From Isoetes taiwanensis (lineage: Eukaryota; Streptophyta; Lycopodiopsida; Isoetales; Isoetaceae), in contig JAJEKV010000090.1 in the NCBI GenBank assembly GCA_021234155.1, forward strand, positions 3,466,479 through 3,530,478: a stretch of 64,000 nucleotides of DNA. The letters run 5' to 3'. The position numbers were made by a program, and so were the translations under genes. Positions within the stretch are counted from its first letter, which is position 1. Every line of letters starts with the position of its first letter. Below the pieces are notes generated by a model, which did not search any database, was not told the DNA's origin, and saw nothing but the letters and a program-made list of their open reading frames with translations. This document shows positions 1 through 13,979 of this stretch, one piece after another.

Positions 1-469
1 TCCGCGTCCGCGAGCTAATGACCGAGGAAAGGACCGCACTTAACTGCCTTTCGCGGTTGACACCCTTCCTCATGAGACGAAAAAAGGTTCACTTTGCACA
101 CGACTTAGAAAAGCTCGTACCAAATGTCATGCCCAAAAGTTGGCAAAGCATTTTGAATCTCATGCAAGGGTGAGAAGGCGCACATTGGCAAATGTTCATG
201 CCACCGCGGGCTCAACAAAGACGATCCACCTTCAACATCTCAACCTCCAGCTCTGGAACCTTATCCCAATCTTGCGGTAGGGTTGACTTGCCTCCAAAAG
301 AGTTCTTCCACGCCGCACTCCGCGCGGTGGAACCGGCCAGATCCTTTTTCTCTCATGTCCCTCTCGAACTCCAGGAGGAGCTTGCCAAGATCAAAATTCC
401 TTTAAGCTTGGCAGCCATTTTAAAACTACATCCACGCTCACCAAGGACCCGAGTTACCACTCCCATTTG

Positions 470-3400
470 TTTAGTTGGGGGCACGTGGCTACCCCACCTC
501 TACACCCACGGTCCATCACAGCGATTGGGAAATCAGCAAGTCAACCATGTTGTTCAAATCCCGATGGGGGTAGTGCGGTCCGATCTCATCACGGACAAAC
601 TCCACGCCAACAAATGGGCATCACACAACTCTTCGTTGCCCATACTGACATCAAATTGGCTAGCCAACAGCCGCTATCCACTAGCGACCTCAGCGTCCGC
701 ACCTATTCTACACATCAACATTGGTGATCACAAAACTTTCCCATGGAATTTGGGTTGGAAGGCTGGTGAAGATCAATTTGACTATATGAAATCTTTGGTG
801 GGAAGACCCTTTCTCCGCCCGGGCAAAATTTATCCATTCTTGGAGCCCGCGGACGGTTAGTCATCCACCAGATGGTCATCTCAATGCCACGATGGACTTG
901 CAAGCGAGTGGGATGGGCAGATTGACAATGCGGGCCTCTCTCGGACGATTACGAAGGCGGCACCGAGAATATTTATCAGTTGAGCTACGGCGTGCCTGCA
1001 TCATCCCTACCGAATATGGCAGTCGCCCAGGGAGAAATGACTCTTGATGCGGGACGGTACGTGAAGCTTTGCCTTGCTTGACCCGGCTCCTTGCAATGAG
1101 ATCCAGCGCGTTGATCACTTTTTGGTCACGGACTCGGCCAGCTCTTTGCTGATGTACACGCCCGTCAGCAAACAGCAACAGCCCCAGATGACAGCGAGCA
1201 ACCTCTCTTTTACCCGCATAAAGTGCCGCATCCGGTTATGCCAACCTCACGCACACATTGTCCGGGATCTTTGCAGTCATACCCCATATTGAGACTCACG
1301 AAGTGAAATTGTGGATGTTGGCAACGTCAGCACAGCTTAGTATTCTTTGCAAAACCCAAGGCTCCTTATAAATGGGGCGTCCGCATTTGTTCAAAAAATT
1401 CAAACACATTTTAAGCACAGGTTACAAAGGTCTGCGAGGGAATCAACAAAGCTTGGGGAACTCACCATTCCTACCAAATGCGTGCGACCGGTGTAGCAAG
1501 CGGCGATCTGAGCTCAACCCTAATTGCAGTGATGTCGGCGTCAAAGAATTGACAAACTCCGCCTAACGGTTTTGATCTATGAGGTCAAACATTACGAGAT
1601 AAGGTAGAGCTTCTCGTCATTGCCTTAAGCACAATGGTAAAGATCAGCGTCACGTAGCGAACTATCGGAAACTCAATGGGGCCGGCGGAGGCGTGATGCG
1701 TTTCCACTTCCCTTCCTGAGACCAAGTTACGGAAGAGGTGGAATTTGGACGAGACCAGCACTCCTTTATGGATGGTTTCTCTGGCTCTGTCCAGGATCTC
1801 CATCAAAGAATACGATCAACTCAAGCCACTTTCACCACCGGTAAGAGTACTTTTGCCTACAAGGTGGTTCCTTTTGAATTATCCAACTCTCCTTCAGCAT
1901 TTCAGCGCATCATGCTCTCCCGTTTTTTCATGTATTTCGCGAAGGAAAATCCCTTCTTGCAAATTTTCAAGATGGCTTCTGCACTTTCTGATTCCATGGT
2001 ACGACCATTTGGATAGAATTGGAACTTCGTCTTTCGGAAATGTGATGGAGTCGGCGTGAGATCTCAATCACAGAAGTACACCTTTTCGTCCTTACGGTAC
2101 ATTGGGAAGCATGTTGTAAACCATGGGGGCATCACCGATCACATAAAATAGGTTACGTATTGCTGCTAAAAAGCTCAAAACACCGACCAATATCAAAGAG
2201 ACAACGCTCTTTCTAGGAAAGGTCAATTATTACTCCACCTTCACTTTTGGGTGGCCATTGCAGTCCCATTCATAGACTCCGCGAGGGTGGCCAGTCCACA
2301 CAGGCTTGGAATTCCCGGTGAGGCACGCTCCAACAGGCTGAAGCTTTTGCTTGAACCTTAGGTACTTGTTCCTCCTCAATGGGACAAGCCCTTTCCGCGT
2401 TCGTAACCGATGTCTCGGCGTTTGCTATTGGTGATTCTTTCTCAGAATATGATCGCAACTGATAAACCAAATGGCTATACCCGGTAGAAAACTCAGTGCG
2501 CCTTTATTACGCCCGCGGGCGTGAAGCTGGGTCTCATTTACTGTGTCCAGCGTAGTCAGTACACGCTTACAGGCGATCCAAATCCAAGTTCTTTGTGGAC
2601 CGCAAGCACTCCTCTGATTTGATCAACAAATCCACGCCCGCAGGGTGCGTATTATTGCTTTCGTTAGGTCCTTCTTCTCCAAGAATTTGCTCCTTTTGAA
2701 ATCGTTCATAAAGAGTGGCAAATCTCATGTTGTGGGATTATCTTTCGCATCCACCGCGGATGATCGCCGAAGGGAGTCTCGAGGGCGCTTCCACGATGCT
2801 CAACTTTTTAGTCCGCAGCAACACCACATTGGTTCCATGATTTTTCGGCCGGTACACTCCTCCGCAGTGCTCTTCCACGAGAAGATGAGGCAGCTCTCTC
2901 ACGCCCAGCGACAATCCGAGTAAGCCATCAATTTCTCTCCAGGAAATTAAAGGTGACTACACCATGGTTCATGGGACATCTCTACAAAAGGTAAGGACAC
3001 CATCCTTGTGGCTGTGTTCTCCCTCATGAGTTCAGGACATTGTTAGAAGCTCATCAAGGGCTCGGTGGTGGTCATTTTCATGTGGTGATGACACCACCGG
3101 TACGCGCCAAAATTCTTCTTCTTAGGGTGTGTGGCCGCGGCTCTTGAGATGCTCCGCGCCCGCGCAGGTGTGAGCTTGCCTGCCCGGTGGCGGGTGGGGC
3201 CGCGACGCGTGGCGGCTCTTCCCTTGGCGCGGTCGCCCGCATGCACTTCCGCGCCGGCAAATGGGGAATGGACTTTGTGGGACCCTATATAGACCCTCCC
3301 GTGAGCACACTGCGTGCGATTACATCTGGTTCTCATGACTCGCCGCAAGTAAGGTAGGGAAGCTTGTGCACTTCCGGACAACAACTGGCGCAAGCCGCGG

Positions 3401-3990
3401 CCCGAGTCCTCTATCAACAAATGCATCGCGGCGATTGGCTGCCCCGCGCGGTGGTCGGTGATAGGTGGTGTTCATTTCATCAATCATACTATCAAAAGAG
3501 TACGTGGTTATCTCTTGATACATCATCACAAAGAGCACACCTTACTATCCCTCCAAGGCAATGGGTTGGCGAAAGCACCAGCAAAACCTCAGTGTGTTTC
3601 AAGATTGCCTACGGGTCACACTCCTTTTAAATTGGTTTTATGAGTGGGGAAGCTCTCATGCCCTTTGAATTCATTCTTCCAACACTTTCGGTTTCAAGCT
3701 CGCTCATAATCCACGGTGCTCTCAAGAGAGCGAGATTACATCAATTAGAGCGAGTTGGATGAACCCGCGAGGGGAACTTATATTACGTGTTCTTCATGGA
3801 CAACGGTTTGCAAGAGCTTTACATGACAAGCGTTTGAAGAACAAAACATTCAAACAAAGGAGATTTGGTTCTTTATGATTCCGGTACAAAAATTTTTAGG
3901 AGTAAACTCAAGTTTCGTTGGCTTGGCCCTTATCAAATTGTTCAAGTGGATTTAGACCAAAGTGTTTTCCAACTTCGGTTGAATTAGATG
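470..3990 (+). pseudogene. pol: Broken gypsy pol: protease, RT, RNase H, integrase
   Basis: Degenerate pol of gypsy copy 1. A retropepsin-like motif (DGGSA-type; GGS readable) lies near 552-590. Reverse transcriptase spans about 1,400-2,120: the FMDG box is near 1,768 and the later FQRIM box near 1,900, but the catalytic Asp-Asp block seen in copy 2 at 33,792-33,797 is destroyed here (the QIF block near 1,960 runs on without DD). RNase H-like sequence follows at about 2,180-2,720. Integrase spans about 3,000-3,960, with the DFVGP box near 3,270, HFINHT near 3,470 and QGNGL near 3,555, and ends in a C-terminal GTPLPTLVNGFR block near 3,990. Several frameshifts separate these blocks. Assignment rests on motif order and on matching blocks in copy 2. 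Confidence 0.85.
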
Positions 3991-3999
3991 GCACTCCAT

Positions 4000-6900
4000 T
4001 ACCTACATTGTTAGTTAATGGTTTTCGTCTCAAAGCATTTCAGCACCTGAGAAAGTGAACATCCCAACCACGAGAGCGAGTTCGAGAATCCGACACCTGA
4101 GAGAAAGTACGGCTAGAAGTGATTGGAATTATATTATAGTGGAGGGTACACAAAAGGAAATATTGGAGCGCCAGCCCGACTAATTTCATATGGGCACTGC
4201 CTATATACAAAAAGCGGGCTGAGGCCCTATCTACTAGAATCACAGAGGAAAAACCTCTACTCAGGGTTGGGCGGTGATCGCGAGGAAGGGAGATGGTAGA
4301 GGTTACGCTTTCCGGATCAGCCCGAGGTCTTGAGAACCACCTCCATCCGTTGGTCCTGGTGCGGGATGTTCAGCCATCGGCACGGCGATCCATCACGAAT
4401 ACCCGCGATTTGTGTGGGCGCGAATCGAGCAGTTCATCTTACAAGTGATCGATCCACTCACGACGGTTAAATGCGGCATGGTGCAATCGCCGTTCAAACC
4501 GCGGCGGCCATCGCGGCGCCATCGGATGCGCCCGTTTCTCTTTCGGTTGCGTCTTATATAGCCAATACGAGGACCTCCTTGTGACGTGGACCAATCCACA
4601 CAAATACGTAGCGTGGATTTGCAATGCAAAATTTGTTTCTAAAGAGGAGAATCTGTTCTCGCGCATATCTAGCAATGGTACCTTCGACACATTCCTTTTA
4701 ATGATATCCCCTTGAGGTTACCCGACATTGAATGCAATTTCCTTCTTTCCGCGCCCGTGAACATTGTGGGTGTCCTTTGCCATGCTGTCACATCGCGATC
4801 TTTCTTTCCGCGTCTCATCCTCACCGTCCATTGCCACATAGCTTCTCCCTTACGTTTTTGGGGACTTAGCCAAATTTTTGCCTCTCAATCCCCTTCTTAC
4901 ATCTCTTGACACTGCGGCATCATCAAGCGGTTCCTGTTTACTCTTCATACCTCTTCACGCACCTCGGTTGTCGCCCTAAAACAAACCTTTTTGTTCCTCT
5001 GCTTCATCCTCGATGCTTTCGACTTTTCGTCTTAGCCTTTGGCATCTCTCTTAGGATTACTTGCCAAATCCATTCTCATGGCTGCCCCAAGATTTTTCTA
5101 CACACTTCAAACTCTTTGCTCCCAAGGATCCGACCCTTTTTGCATCACGTATCCTTCTTGGCCTTACTTTTCACTTGAAGCCCTTATTTAGCTAATAAAG
5201 GCGTCATTTGAGCGACACCGACTTTATAGAATTTTTCTCAAATGGAACTTAGGCTCCAAATCCACGCGATTCGCGGCCAGTTCGCCGTAATATTGTTAAC
5301 GACCCGCGGGTACACCAGCGTAGTCGATGGCACCACTATTTCGTGACTCAACACTTGATTTAGAGGTATTTCATATTCCCTTGCACTCCTTGTATCATGA
5401 GTGCGCTATACGGGATATTGATGTCCGCGAGAGTTTGGTACTGCTTATCACGCCAATGTCCATGCATTCGACCAATATGAGCAAAACCTCATGAGACCTT
5501 TGTAAAAATTTTTGTAGGCGCCGCAAGATTCCTTCAGGTATTACATCCGAGAACACCCCTTATCAATAACTTAACTTTCTATAACACGGTCCTTCTTGCT
5601 ACACCTCCAAGCACCACATAGATTGGCCCCAAATGATGTTCTCTCGTCTTCTCCAAGAAATGGGCCTTAGGGTACCACTTCCATTTCCCGAGGAGGGAGG
5701 CATCGATCTCCACGATTCTCATACTTCCACTTTCAATCGCTCCACTTCCGATCAATCACCAAGTTGGCACATCCATGCTCTTCCCACGGTCGCTGACCGC
5801 AGTCACACTCATGTCAGCTGTCTCTTCCTCGCTACACCATCCACTTCACACCATTTTTTCCTGGAAACCTTCTCCCACGCGGTGGCAGGCCAATTCCCTG
5901 CCACCACAGCACCCTGCGTCGGTTGTTGTATCGATTATCGGCCAAGGATCTCAGGCTGGCGCACTTAGGGTCTGAGGAATCCCAAGGCGGCTCTTATGGC
6001 CGAGGGGGTTCCAGCGGGCACTAGAGGCCTGCGTCTGGGGTACACCAAGACCTTCAAGGCGCCCTTTGCCCAAGTTGCAGCTTTGGAGGCAGAAGCTTCA
6101 AGACGAGCATGAAGCTCTCTTACGGGCTCATGCGGATCTCCAAGAGATACACAAGCTCCAAGTCGACCCGACTCTGGCGGTCCAGTGAGGCTTCGGCTCA
6201 GGTCCAGAAATTAGGACTCTATTGGAGCACAACAAGTCCAAAATTTTGCTCTCGAGGTACAGGATGAAGATGTTACTTCAAACTCAATGCCTTGTACTTT
6301 TCGGGCGTGTGAAAACTTCGCACTCAAGTTCAAAATCTTTTCGGCCCAGAGATGCTGTGAGTTGCCTCCTTGGCGGCTGACTTTCTACCTGAGACCTCTC
6401 AGTCACACATCTCTTCAAGATGGAAACTACGGAGGTGCGAGAAGCGAGAAAATACTTTTCGATGGCCTTGAATTCTTGGAGTGCTTAAGATCTCCAGCAC
6501 AGGAAATCTTCCTCGAGGTCAATCCTTCGAGGCGGGTCGTGACCGATCCACGCCTCCTACTTGAAAGAGGAAAATCCGGATCCGTGATCTCAGAACAGCG
6601 AGCTGCGGCAAGCTATTGATGTCCTGGCGATGAGGCTCAAACCAAACTTGGCCAGGACACAATTCTTCCGCAGGGAATACCCGATTGGATTTCCGAGCTC
6701 CCTCCTGGCACATCATGATTATGTAGTTTGCTCGGCGCCACCTCTTCCTTTCAAAGTGGCTTACTTGCCCGGCTGATGGCCTGTGGATATCCCAGCGGCG
6801 ATCTTGATTTTTCTCCGGTTGGCGGAGAACTCTCCATTGAAGACAAGGGTTGTGTTGTGCCCTTATTTGTCTTTGATCTCATACCTGCTTTGTCTTAGAT

Positions 6901-8118
6901 CAGGCTCTCACTTTCCGTGGTTCAGCCCATGGCTTATATTTTCATGATTTCTAAGATTACGGGAAAATTTTGGCAATGGAGCCACGCCGGTACATTCGAG
7001 GGTATTTGGCCCCAACTGGCGCAATGGGTGCCGGGGATAACAATCCATATCTTAGCGGATCACCTTTCCGGACCAAAACTTTTCATCGAGGTACATGCGA
7101 GCTTGCCAATCATTTATCTCTCGGCAAGCCCGAGGCTACAACAAATAAGGAAGTATGTAGGACATCAGAGATCTTCCCTATGCACAAGTCTATATGCTGA
7201 CACCTCGTGGTTACAATCGATTCTACAGGGCTCACGTTGGATAGCAAGGCCGGTCCCCCCGCGGGGACAAGGATAGCCCTCACATCCAGCTCACCATTTC
7301 CTACGCTTCTCTTTAGGATGTCGGTGGTGGCCGGGCACTAGATCGAGATCTTGTCGATCAATTGAGAGCGCTTTCGGCAACCCGCATGCGGGCATGGTTT
7401 CCCTTCTCCCTATGCTTCCCACACAGGTGTACCTCCACGCCCGAGGTTCCACGACTTCGATTGCCAAAGCGCCTTCCTTTTGGACCCAGGTCATGGATGG
7501 TCATGCGGTTTGGACACCACCTCGGTCTCGGCGGATCTCGGTGGGATCCACCCGTTTTGTTCGCCGATCACATTGGGAAGAAGGTGCTACTCACGGACAA
7601 CACCACAAATTGGATCTACATTGCTAATGGCGTGGTTGCTTAGCGGCCCGCGGATGCGCGGCTTCATGGTCTGACACCTTCTTGCGAGAGCGCCTCCCAC
7701 CTCCACACTGATCCTTACGTCCATCTTCAAGCGAGGATTTTGCCTTTGCCCTCAAATGCATTGCTTTCGACTCCTTAAATGGCCGGCGTCGTTTTTCCAA
7801 CTTTACAATCCCAATGCAGTGTCCGGTGCTTTTGGCCTTGATTTGTATCTCCTCATGTGGGTGTGGGTACATTTCTTGAGGCCTGTTGCACTTGGCGAAG
7901 ACATGAGTGCGGCTCTGGATTTTCTTATTGATCGCGATCCACGCCCTTGGCAAGACACACCTCAAGCTCTTCAATCGCGCCAAGATCTCATCGGCCCGAT
8001 TACCATATGGGGCCGTCCTCACTCAGAGTGAGGGGGATCACTTTCGAGGCCCGATGGCTTCGCCCTCCCGGCGCTTCCTCGCTTTTCTTCACTCTGAGTG
8101 TGTAGATTTGGTGGGGAG
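4000..8118 (+). other. Gypsy copy 1 post-integrase region with unrecognised broken frames
   Basis: About 4.1 kb between integrase and the polypurine tract, collinear with 36,000-39,916 of copy 2. Translation gives blocks shared by both copies, in order: basic/His-rich frames near 4,320-4,560; a hydrophobic Ser/Pro-rich stretch at 4,712-5,178; a block at 5,240-5,500; a block rich in Trp and Pro near 6,917-7,200 (WVPG readable); and an 85-residue open stretch at 7,756-8,031 with DFLIDRDPRPW. I recognise no domain. Position resembles the extra or env-like ORFs of some plant gypsy lineages, but homology to any of them is not shown. The polypurine tract GGTGGGGAG closes the region at 8,110-8,118. 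Confidence 0.6.
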
Positions 8119-8677
8119 TGTTGAAATCACAATGCCTCTGATGCAGGGACTATTCATGCATCGTCGGGAACCAGTCAAGCTCGAATCCTGATCAACCCGC
8201 GGTCGAGACATCAAGCCTCCACAGTAGCGAGCCCGCATGAAAGCCCTGGCGGTCAAGAGGCGCCGCTTCGGACAAGTGGCGGCCGTGTCGGCACGTGATT
8301 CACAAACTTCAAAAGAGGCACGCGCCAACATTCACCATCGAGGCCTCCTTCGAGAATTCGACGCGAGATCGATCCAGTGATTAATACATATTGGGCGGGG
8401 CCATTGTACTATATATATATGAGTAGGGGATTGGCTCACTTAAGTTTTAGGTGAGTTTTGAGTCTTGTCTCCTTCGGTTTCTCTCTATTGCGAGAGCTCA
8501 TGTATTTTCATCATTGATATCAAAGGGAAGCTTATCATCTTTCTTTTCATTTGTTACATTCTCTTCTTTTTTCTTCTCTTTTCGGCCAAATCAGCGTGAC
8601 ATAGTCCCGGACCTCTGTTAGATCCGCAGTTACTCCACCCCAGTCTTCAGGGGAGTTCGAACCCAGAGACCCAAACA
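8119..8677 (+). repeat. 3' LTR of gypsy copy 1
   Basis: A 559-bp LTR starting TGTTGAAATC right after the polypurine tract and ending CCCAAACA. It matches the two LTRs at 29,284-29,882 and 39,917-40,496 along its whole length, including a TATA-rich core promoter (CTATATATATAT at about 8,409-8,420), the conserved TTTCTCTCTATTGCGAGAG segment downstream and the GGGAGTTCGAACCC block near its end. Differences from the other copies are mostly 1-5-bp indels. Confidence 0.9.
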
Positions 8678-10974
8678 TTTGGCATCCTACCAAAGGTCCT
8701 TCAATTAAACAACAAAAGAACATCATGCAAGTATGGAAACACACTTTTCCGTGAATGTTACTTTGCTACAACATAAAGATATAAGGCAAATCTAAGAGCT
8801 AGTTCATAGGACATAAATAACACAAATTACGGTATGTGCAAGACATTTTACCTATACATATAGAAGTTGGAAATGATCAGCATGAAAATGGTTACCTTGT
8901 GAAGGTATTAATTTAGAGCAAGAGGTACAACCAAATAAGTAGAGACAAAAGCTATGAGAACCTTATAATCTTCAGCAATAAGTATTTTATTTTTAGCATT
9001 TGCAAAAGGAAAAGCGATCTACCAAAACAAAAAAATACTTGAGGAGGCTCTACAGCGATTGTAGGGTAGAACCTATCAATAGCAAATATACCATGAAGAG
9101 ATCCATTGCAAGTGGCGTCGAGGGCGTATTGTTGTAAACTTCTTAAATTTGCAAGGAAGCATGAAACTTAATGAAGGGAAGAAACAAAAGTGATGAGTGC
9201 GGCTAGAAGTTAGAAATCTAAATGTAATGTTACGTCACATACTGTAGAATTAGAAGAAATAAAAGGGCGACTTCTACCACATTTGTATGCTATTAAGATT
9301 GCCCAAAGATGATCAAATTAGAATGCGATGAAGCTAAATTTGTCAAGGCATATTGATCCTTGCAAGGCATATTGATCCTTACATTCATAAAACACGGACT
9401 CCATAATATTCTCCTTGCGACAAAAATGATCATACATGTATGAAAAATCTTTGTATGAGCCTTAAATAAGAACTATTAGAGCTCCAAATGATGCAGACAT
9501 TGATAATTGATAATGCCTATAGCTAGCAAGTGTTGCAAGCATAAAATGGCTTAAAATGGCATTACTCACAATTAACTGCTAGTATATTTGCAATTTGCAA
9601 GAGAGAACATGGCAACAAAAGCGTGGGTTTCATGGAGTGCTCATGCTTTGCCCAACATAACCCCATCTTGTGACCAAATCCCCAAGCCGGATACTTGCCA
9701 AAGAATGATATCTTTGAGATATATGCAGTTCTATATCATCTTCTTCCATCCTCGAGGACTCTAGTGCGGTGCCCCGAAGCTAAACTGAAGAAAGAACTTT
9801 TTGTAGTTTAGATCCATGGTTAGTTATTGTTAGGTTCAAGTACGGAATCACATGAAGATGAAGTAATAAAGGGTATACCTACTCAATCAAAATAAACTCT
9901 AATTCACATTGCTCCCCATATCCACATACCTTTACCTTGGATCTGCCAACTAATAAGAAGTCTCCATGAGCTTTTCATTACATCAATTCACCTTGCCCTT
10001 CAAAATAGAGATTGACACATAAATAATCCAATCATTTTCTATCTTCTCAAGCAAGACAAAAGTTAAAAACAAAGTCAAAAGGAAAACCCAAATTGGCATT
10101 CAGCGAGGATGGAAATAATTTGTTATATACAGCTGGGATGTCACGAGGAAAAGCTCTCTATATGTTCATGGAGAATCCTATTGTATGTACATATGCACTT
10201 TCTACCACAAAATATAAGTTAATGCAAGTGAATGTGTAAGAGTGATTCAGAACCACCGAGAGGAATACCATGGATAACTTCCTAATTGCATTCCTACGAT
10301 GATGCATTAATGCAAAGATTGCCTGATAAATGCGCATGGGCCGGCAATATCCCATCGTCCTAGCGGTTACCCATTTGGATCTCAATAAATAAAACTAATG
10401 CGGCACCTCTTTGCATACGCTCATGATGATCTTTTTACATGCAAGATCGGTACATTTCGGCGAGGCATCTTCTTAGAAGCGAGGGAGCAATATGTGACTC
10501 AATAGCTTCGAAAAAGCTTGAGTTTAGAGCAATGCGTGGCATGCATCTTCACGGCTAGCTAGGAGTGGATAAGAAAGAAATTCATCTCTCCAATCTTAGC
10601 TATGGCGGTCGATGCACCCGCGATTCATGAACCACGATCCTCTACTTAGCAAGAGGTACTCTCAAGAGGGGCCCGTGCATACAATTTCATGCTTAGGATT
10701 AGATTAGAAATGCCACTTAGATCAAGAATAGAATAGAATAGATCAAGACAAAACTTCCTAATCAGGGCAACCACTTGACTATCATTTTTTTTCATTGGAA
10801 GAAAATGAGACCAAAAAATTCTTTTCGGTGTTTTTGGATTCTTTAGGATTTTTTTACGGTTGCCAACACTATTAATAAAACCTTAAGGAAATCCACCTTA
10901 AAAAAACCAAAACGTTGTTTTCCTCAATAGGAAAATCAGAAATTTAAACAATAGGATAGTCATTCATGAGACGA
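8678..10974. other. AT-rich sequence with no recognisable gene
   Basis: No coding region, RNA gene or LTR could be supported. There is a short direct duplication of about 20 bp (AAGGCATATTGATCCTT) at about 9,350-9,380 and an AGAAT pentanucleotide run at about 10,725-10,745. The longest open frame, about 75 codons on the - strand near 10,270, has no family resemblance and looks like chance. Confidence 0.5.
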
Positions 10975-12310
10975 CCTTTTTATGCACTTACTGACTTCCA
11001 TAACTTCAAGAGCGTATTTGAATTTTGTGAACTTAATCTCTGATAACCTTTTGATTAATATGTTTGCAATGTACTCAACAGAAATTATTCCATTGGCCAC
11101 CATATCTCTAATAATGTACATGCAATTCTATTTGTTTAGTCCTTTGGTGCAATACTGTATTCCTGGTAATGGCAATACAATTTAAACTATCTAAGTAGAG
11201 TACTGTAGGCACAACTTGACATATCTTCAATTCATCAAGTAGATATCTCAATCAAGTTGTTTCCTTTGCTGCAAATGATGTTGAGTTGTATTCAACTTCA
11301 GCAGTAGGTATGGCTACACATGACTATTTTTTGCTTTTCATGCCATAGTTGCTCCTTAGCATAAGACAATATCTTGATGTTGATTTCCTAGTGTCAACGT
11401 CACTTCCCCAATCCACATTTGCATATCCTGTTAGGCTCAGATATGTCAAACCATGATTCTTGGTGTGCTTTAAGTATCTGAGCACTCTTTTTGCAAATGT
11501 CCAATATTAGTGTCTTGGATTGTTGGTGAATCTACGCAGTAGGCTGACTGTAAATGCAATGTCAGGTCTGGTGTTGTTTGACACAAATAGCAAGCATCCA
11601 ATTAACTCCCTATAAGATACCTTTGACATTTGTTCATGTTCTGCCACTGTTTTGGGACTCATGTCTGAAGATAGATTAATCCTTGCACTATTGGTATTCT
11701 TGATCCATTGCAAGCAATCATTTTGAACCTATTGAGCATGCCTTCAATGTTCCCATTTGGAGTGATGATTAGGCTTTTGCTTTGCATATCTTTGCACACT
11801 TTCATTCCTAAAAACTTCTTTAGCTGCCCTAAGTCAGTCATTTGAAACTTGCTCTTTAATATTTGTTTGCAATGTTCTTATATGTCAGGATCACTTGATA
11901 CCATGGTATTGTCATCCACGTACAAAATGCAGAATTGACTGCCTCTATTTAGTATGTATAGACTTCCATCGTTCAAGAACTTGTTAAATACCGGTCTATC
12001 TATTTGTACCACATTCTAGGACATTGTTTTAATCCATAGACACGTTTGAGTTTCCAGACCATACCTTCTTGTTGAACTTCAAATCTAGGTGCTTGTTTCA
12101 TGTAAAATTCCTCATCAAGTTCAACATTTAAGAATGGTGTACTAACATCCATGTGATGCACTTCCAAATTGTTAGCATTAGCAAAAGCTAGTAAAATTCT
12201 TATGCTAGTCAACTTAGCATTAGGAGAAAAAGTTTTTTCATAATCCATACATTTCTTTTGAGTGAACCCTTGTGCCACCAACTGGGATCTTTGGAGACTT
12301 GGTCTCATTT
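10975..12310 (-). pseudogene. Ty1/copia pol fragment (RT and RNase H)
   Basis: Reading from 12,310 downward, translation gives copia-type reverse transcriptase: KARLVAQGF-type opening, YEKTFSP, the EVHHMDVSTPFLN box and YGLKQ near 12,020. The palm/thumb segment MTDLGQLKKFLGM lies near 11,830 and RPDIAFTVSLLRRF near 11,545. RNase H continues to about 10,975 with SVEYIANIL-type sequence. Frameshifts and stops break it into pieces of 60-100 codons. Gag, integrase and LTRs were not found, so this is a truncated relic. Sequence quality looks cleaner than in the gypsy copies. Confidence 0.88.
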
Positions 12311-13979
12311 GGAGAAGTCTCTTCTCTTGATAATAAAGGTATGGCTATGTAGTCCCATGACTATAATGGTAGCACGATGGAATAGTCGAGAAAAAATTCA
12401 AGCATTCATAGGTAGATTGCATCAAACATCACATAGACATCACAGTTTGTCCTGCAGCCACTTCTGCACCAGATGATTATTTGATTTGAAGAGCATCTTC
12501 TCAGAGGTTTGTCAAGTTCACATTTCATAATAATTAGAACTGATTGCATTTCAGGTATGAAAGCCACTAAAAGATGACAAAAGTGGATTGTTGTGGGCTG
12601 GAATACATGGTTGGAAATGGCAGTAAAATAAAGTAACCATCTTCAAGATTGAGGACTTTTTAGACAAGGATATATATAGGTGGTTCTTTCAAATTTCTAA
12701 GCTATTCATTGATGGGCCATATGGAGCTCTAGCCCAATACTACACCCTTTGTTAAAAGATATGCTTAACATCAGTGCCACATCCTTTGTAAATGTGGTAT
12801 GCCTTAACAACATGAAGAGTGCAACGTTTTGTCTGGCACAAGGGTAAGTATAGGACAACTTCAACATTGCTTGCTAATGAAATCATCTGCTCCACCATAT
12901 TGGAAGGTAGCCTTCCCAAAGCTGCAAAATATAAGAACCACTTTGTGTGAGTGCATTCACATTGGCAAACGAAATTCAGGCATGATGTTTTGATGTGGTG
13001 CACATGCATGTGTTTCAATGTTGAGAGCACCTGCATTGCCCAAAAATCCAATTTGGATGCTAACAATTCCTTCTTGAGTAGCTTTGAACTTATGAAATAA
13101 TGTGATTACTTCTTGAGTAGCTTTAAGGCGCTTTTCCTATTTTGGAACTTCCAAGGCATTGGCGGATATATAAGAGCAAATTAAAGGGGGTAAGTTTTGT
13201 ATTTAAGCGTGTTTATGAAGTTCTAATATTATCTTTGTTGACACATTTGCTTAAGTGTTACATCATTTTATCCGCTGCTAAAAAAAATACAATAATCAAA
13301 GAATCAAAGACCCACTGGCGTGTGAAGTCTATTCTCCACGGATCATGTAGGCCAAAAAAAAGAAAATCTTAACAATTCTATTGAACCAAACAAAAAAAAC
13401 CTACCAAATTTACTTGCATCAATTCTGGAACAAAAAAAATCTACCAAATTTAGTGAACGTAGGCAAAACATTTGCAACATCGATTAGCTTATTTATGTGC
13501 ACACTGGCTTGCCATTTACTGTAGTCTGATCGCTGCATTCATGATGCTATGGAACAGCCATGTCTGCATTCTCACATAGGCTGATGCAGACGCCCCTATC
13601 GAGGCTCCAAGTTTAGCCAGTCTCAGATGTCGGTATGGAGGTTAAGAACTTAATCAACTTCAGTCATTTCCTCCTTGAATTGGAGTGCAATTCTAGACGG
13701 GCTTATCCATCTAAATTATCAAAAAGCAGCCAAGTTAGAGAAAGCAAACTAAGAGACAGTTGCAGATCATTCATGTAAATGAGAAGAATGCATAGCCATG
13801 TCGAAGGTCTACTTTGGAGCTTCTTCAATCAGAAGAAAATAGAAGATGCAAAATGAGCATGATAATCTTGGTTATTTACCAACAATCCTTTACAGCAAGT
13901 ACAATCAAGCATGGGATGTTTTCCCAACAATCCCTTTACAAGATATATGCGGGCACCACAATGACACAGCTTACCCAAG
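12311..13979. other. Region downstream of CRL, no supported gene
   Basis: AT-rich DNA between the copia fragment and the CRL stop codon; it should hold the CRL 3' UTR next to 13,979. It includes an imperfect duplicated A-rich block around 13,385-13,455 (two CTACCAAATTTA copies). A 104-codon open frame on the - strand at 12,752-13,066 has no recognisable domain and I do not call it a gene. Confidence 0.45.

Larger units (their letters stand above)
1..8677 (+). mobile_element. Ty3/gypsy LTR retrotransposon, copy 1 (5' end outside window)
   Basis: This is the 3' portion of a Ty3/gypsy element. Base 1 aligns with about position 31,801 of the complete copy at 29,284-40,496, so roughly 2.5 kb (5' LTR, leader and much of gag) lies left of the window. 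The order protease, reverse transcriptase, RNase H, integrase, long spacer, polypurine tract, LTR is the normal Ty3/gypsy order on the + strand. All frames carry stops and small indels, so the copy cannot make a polyprotein as written. The bases after the LTR are TTTGG; the matching target duplication would lie outside the window and cannot be checked. Confidence 0.9.

Noticed and set aside
3043-3426. Arg-rich 127-codon frame on - strand
   Set aside because: It is the reverse complement of the gypsy RNase H-integrase region, which has clear + strand motifs.
10725-10745. AGAAT run as the tail of a second SINE-like copy
   Set aside because: The neighbouring sequence does not match the 295-bp insert at 52,945-53,239 on either strand; a simple repeat is enough to explain it.
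12752-13066. 104-codon frame on - strand as a gene
   Set aside because: No family resemblance, no splice or promoter context, and a Cys/His-rich composition with no spaced metal-binding pattern.
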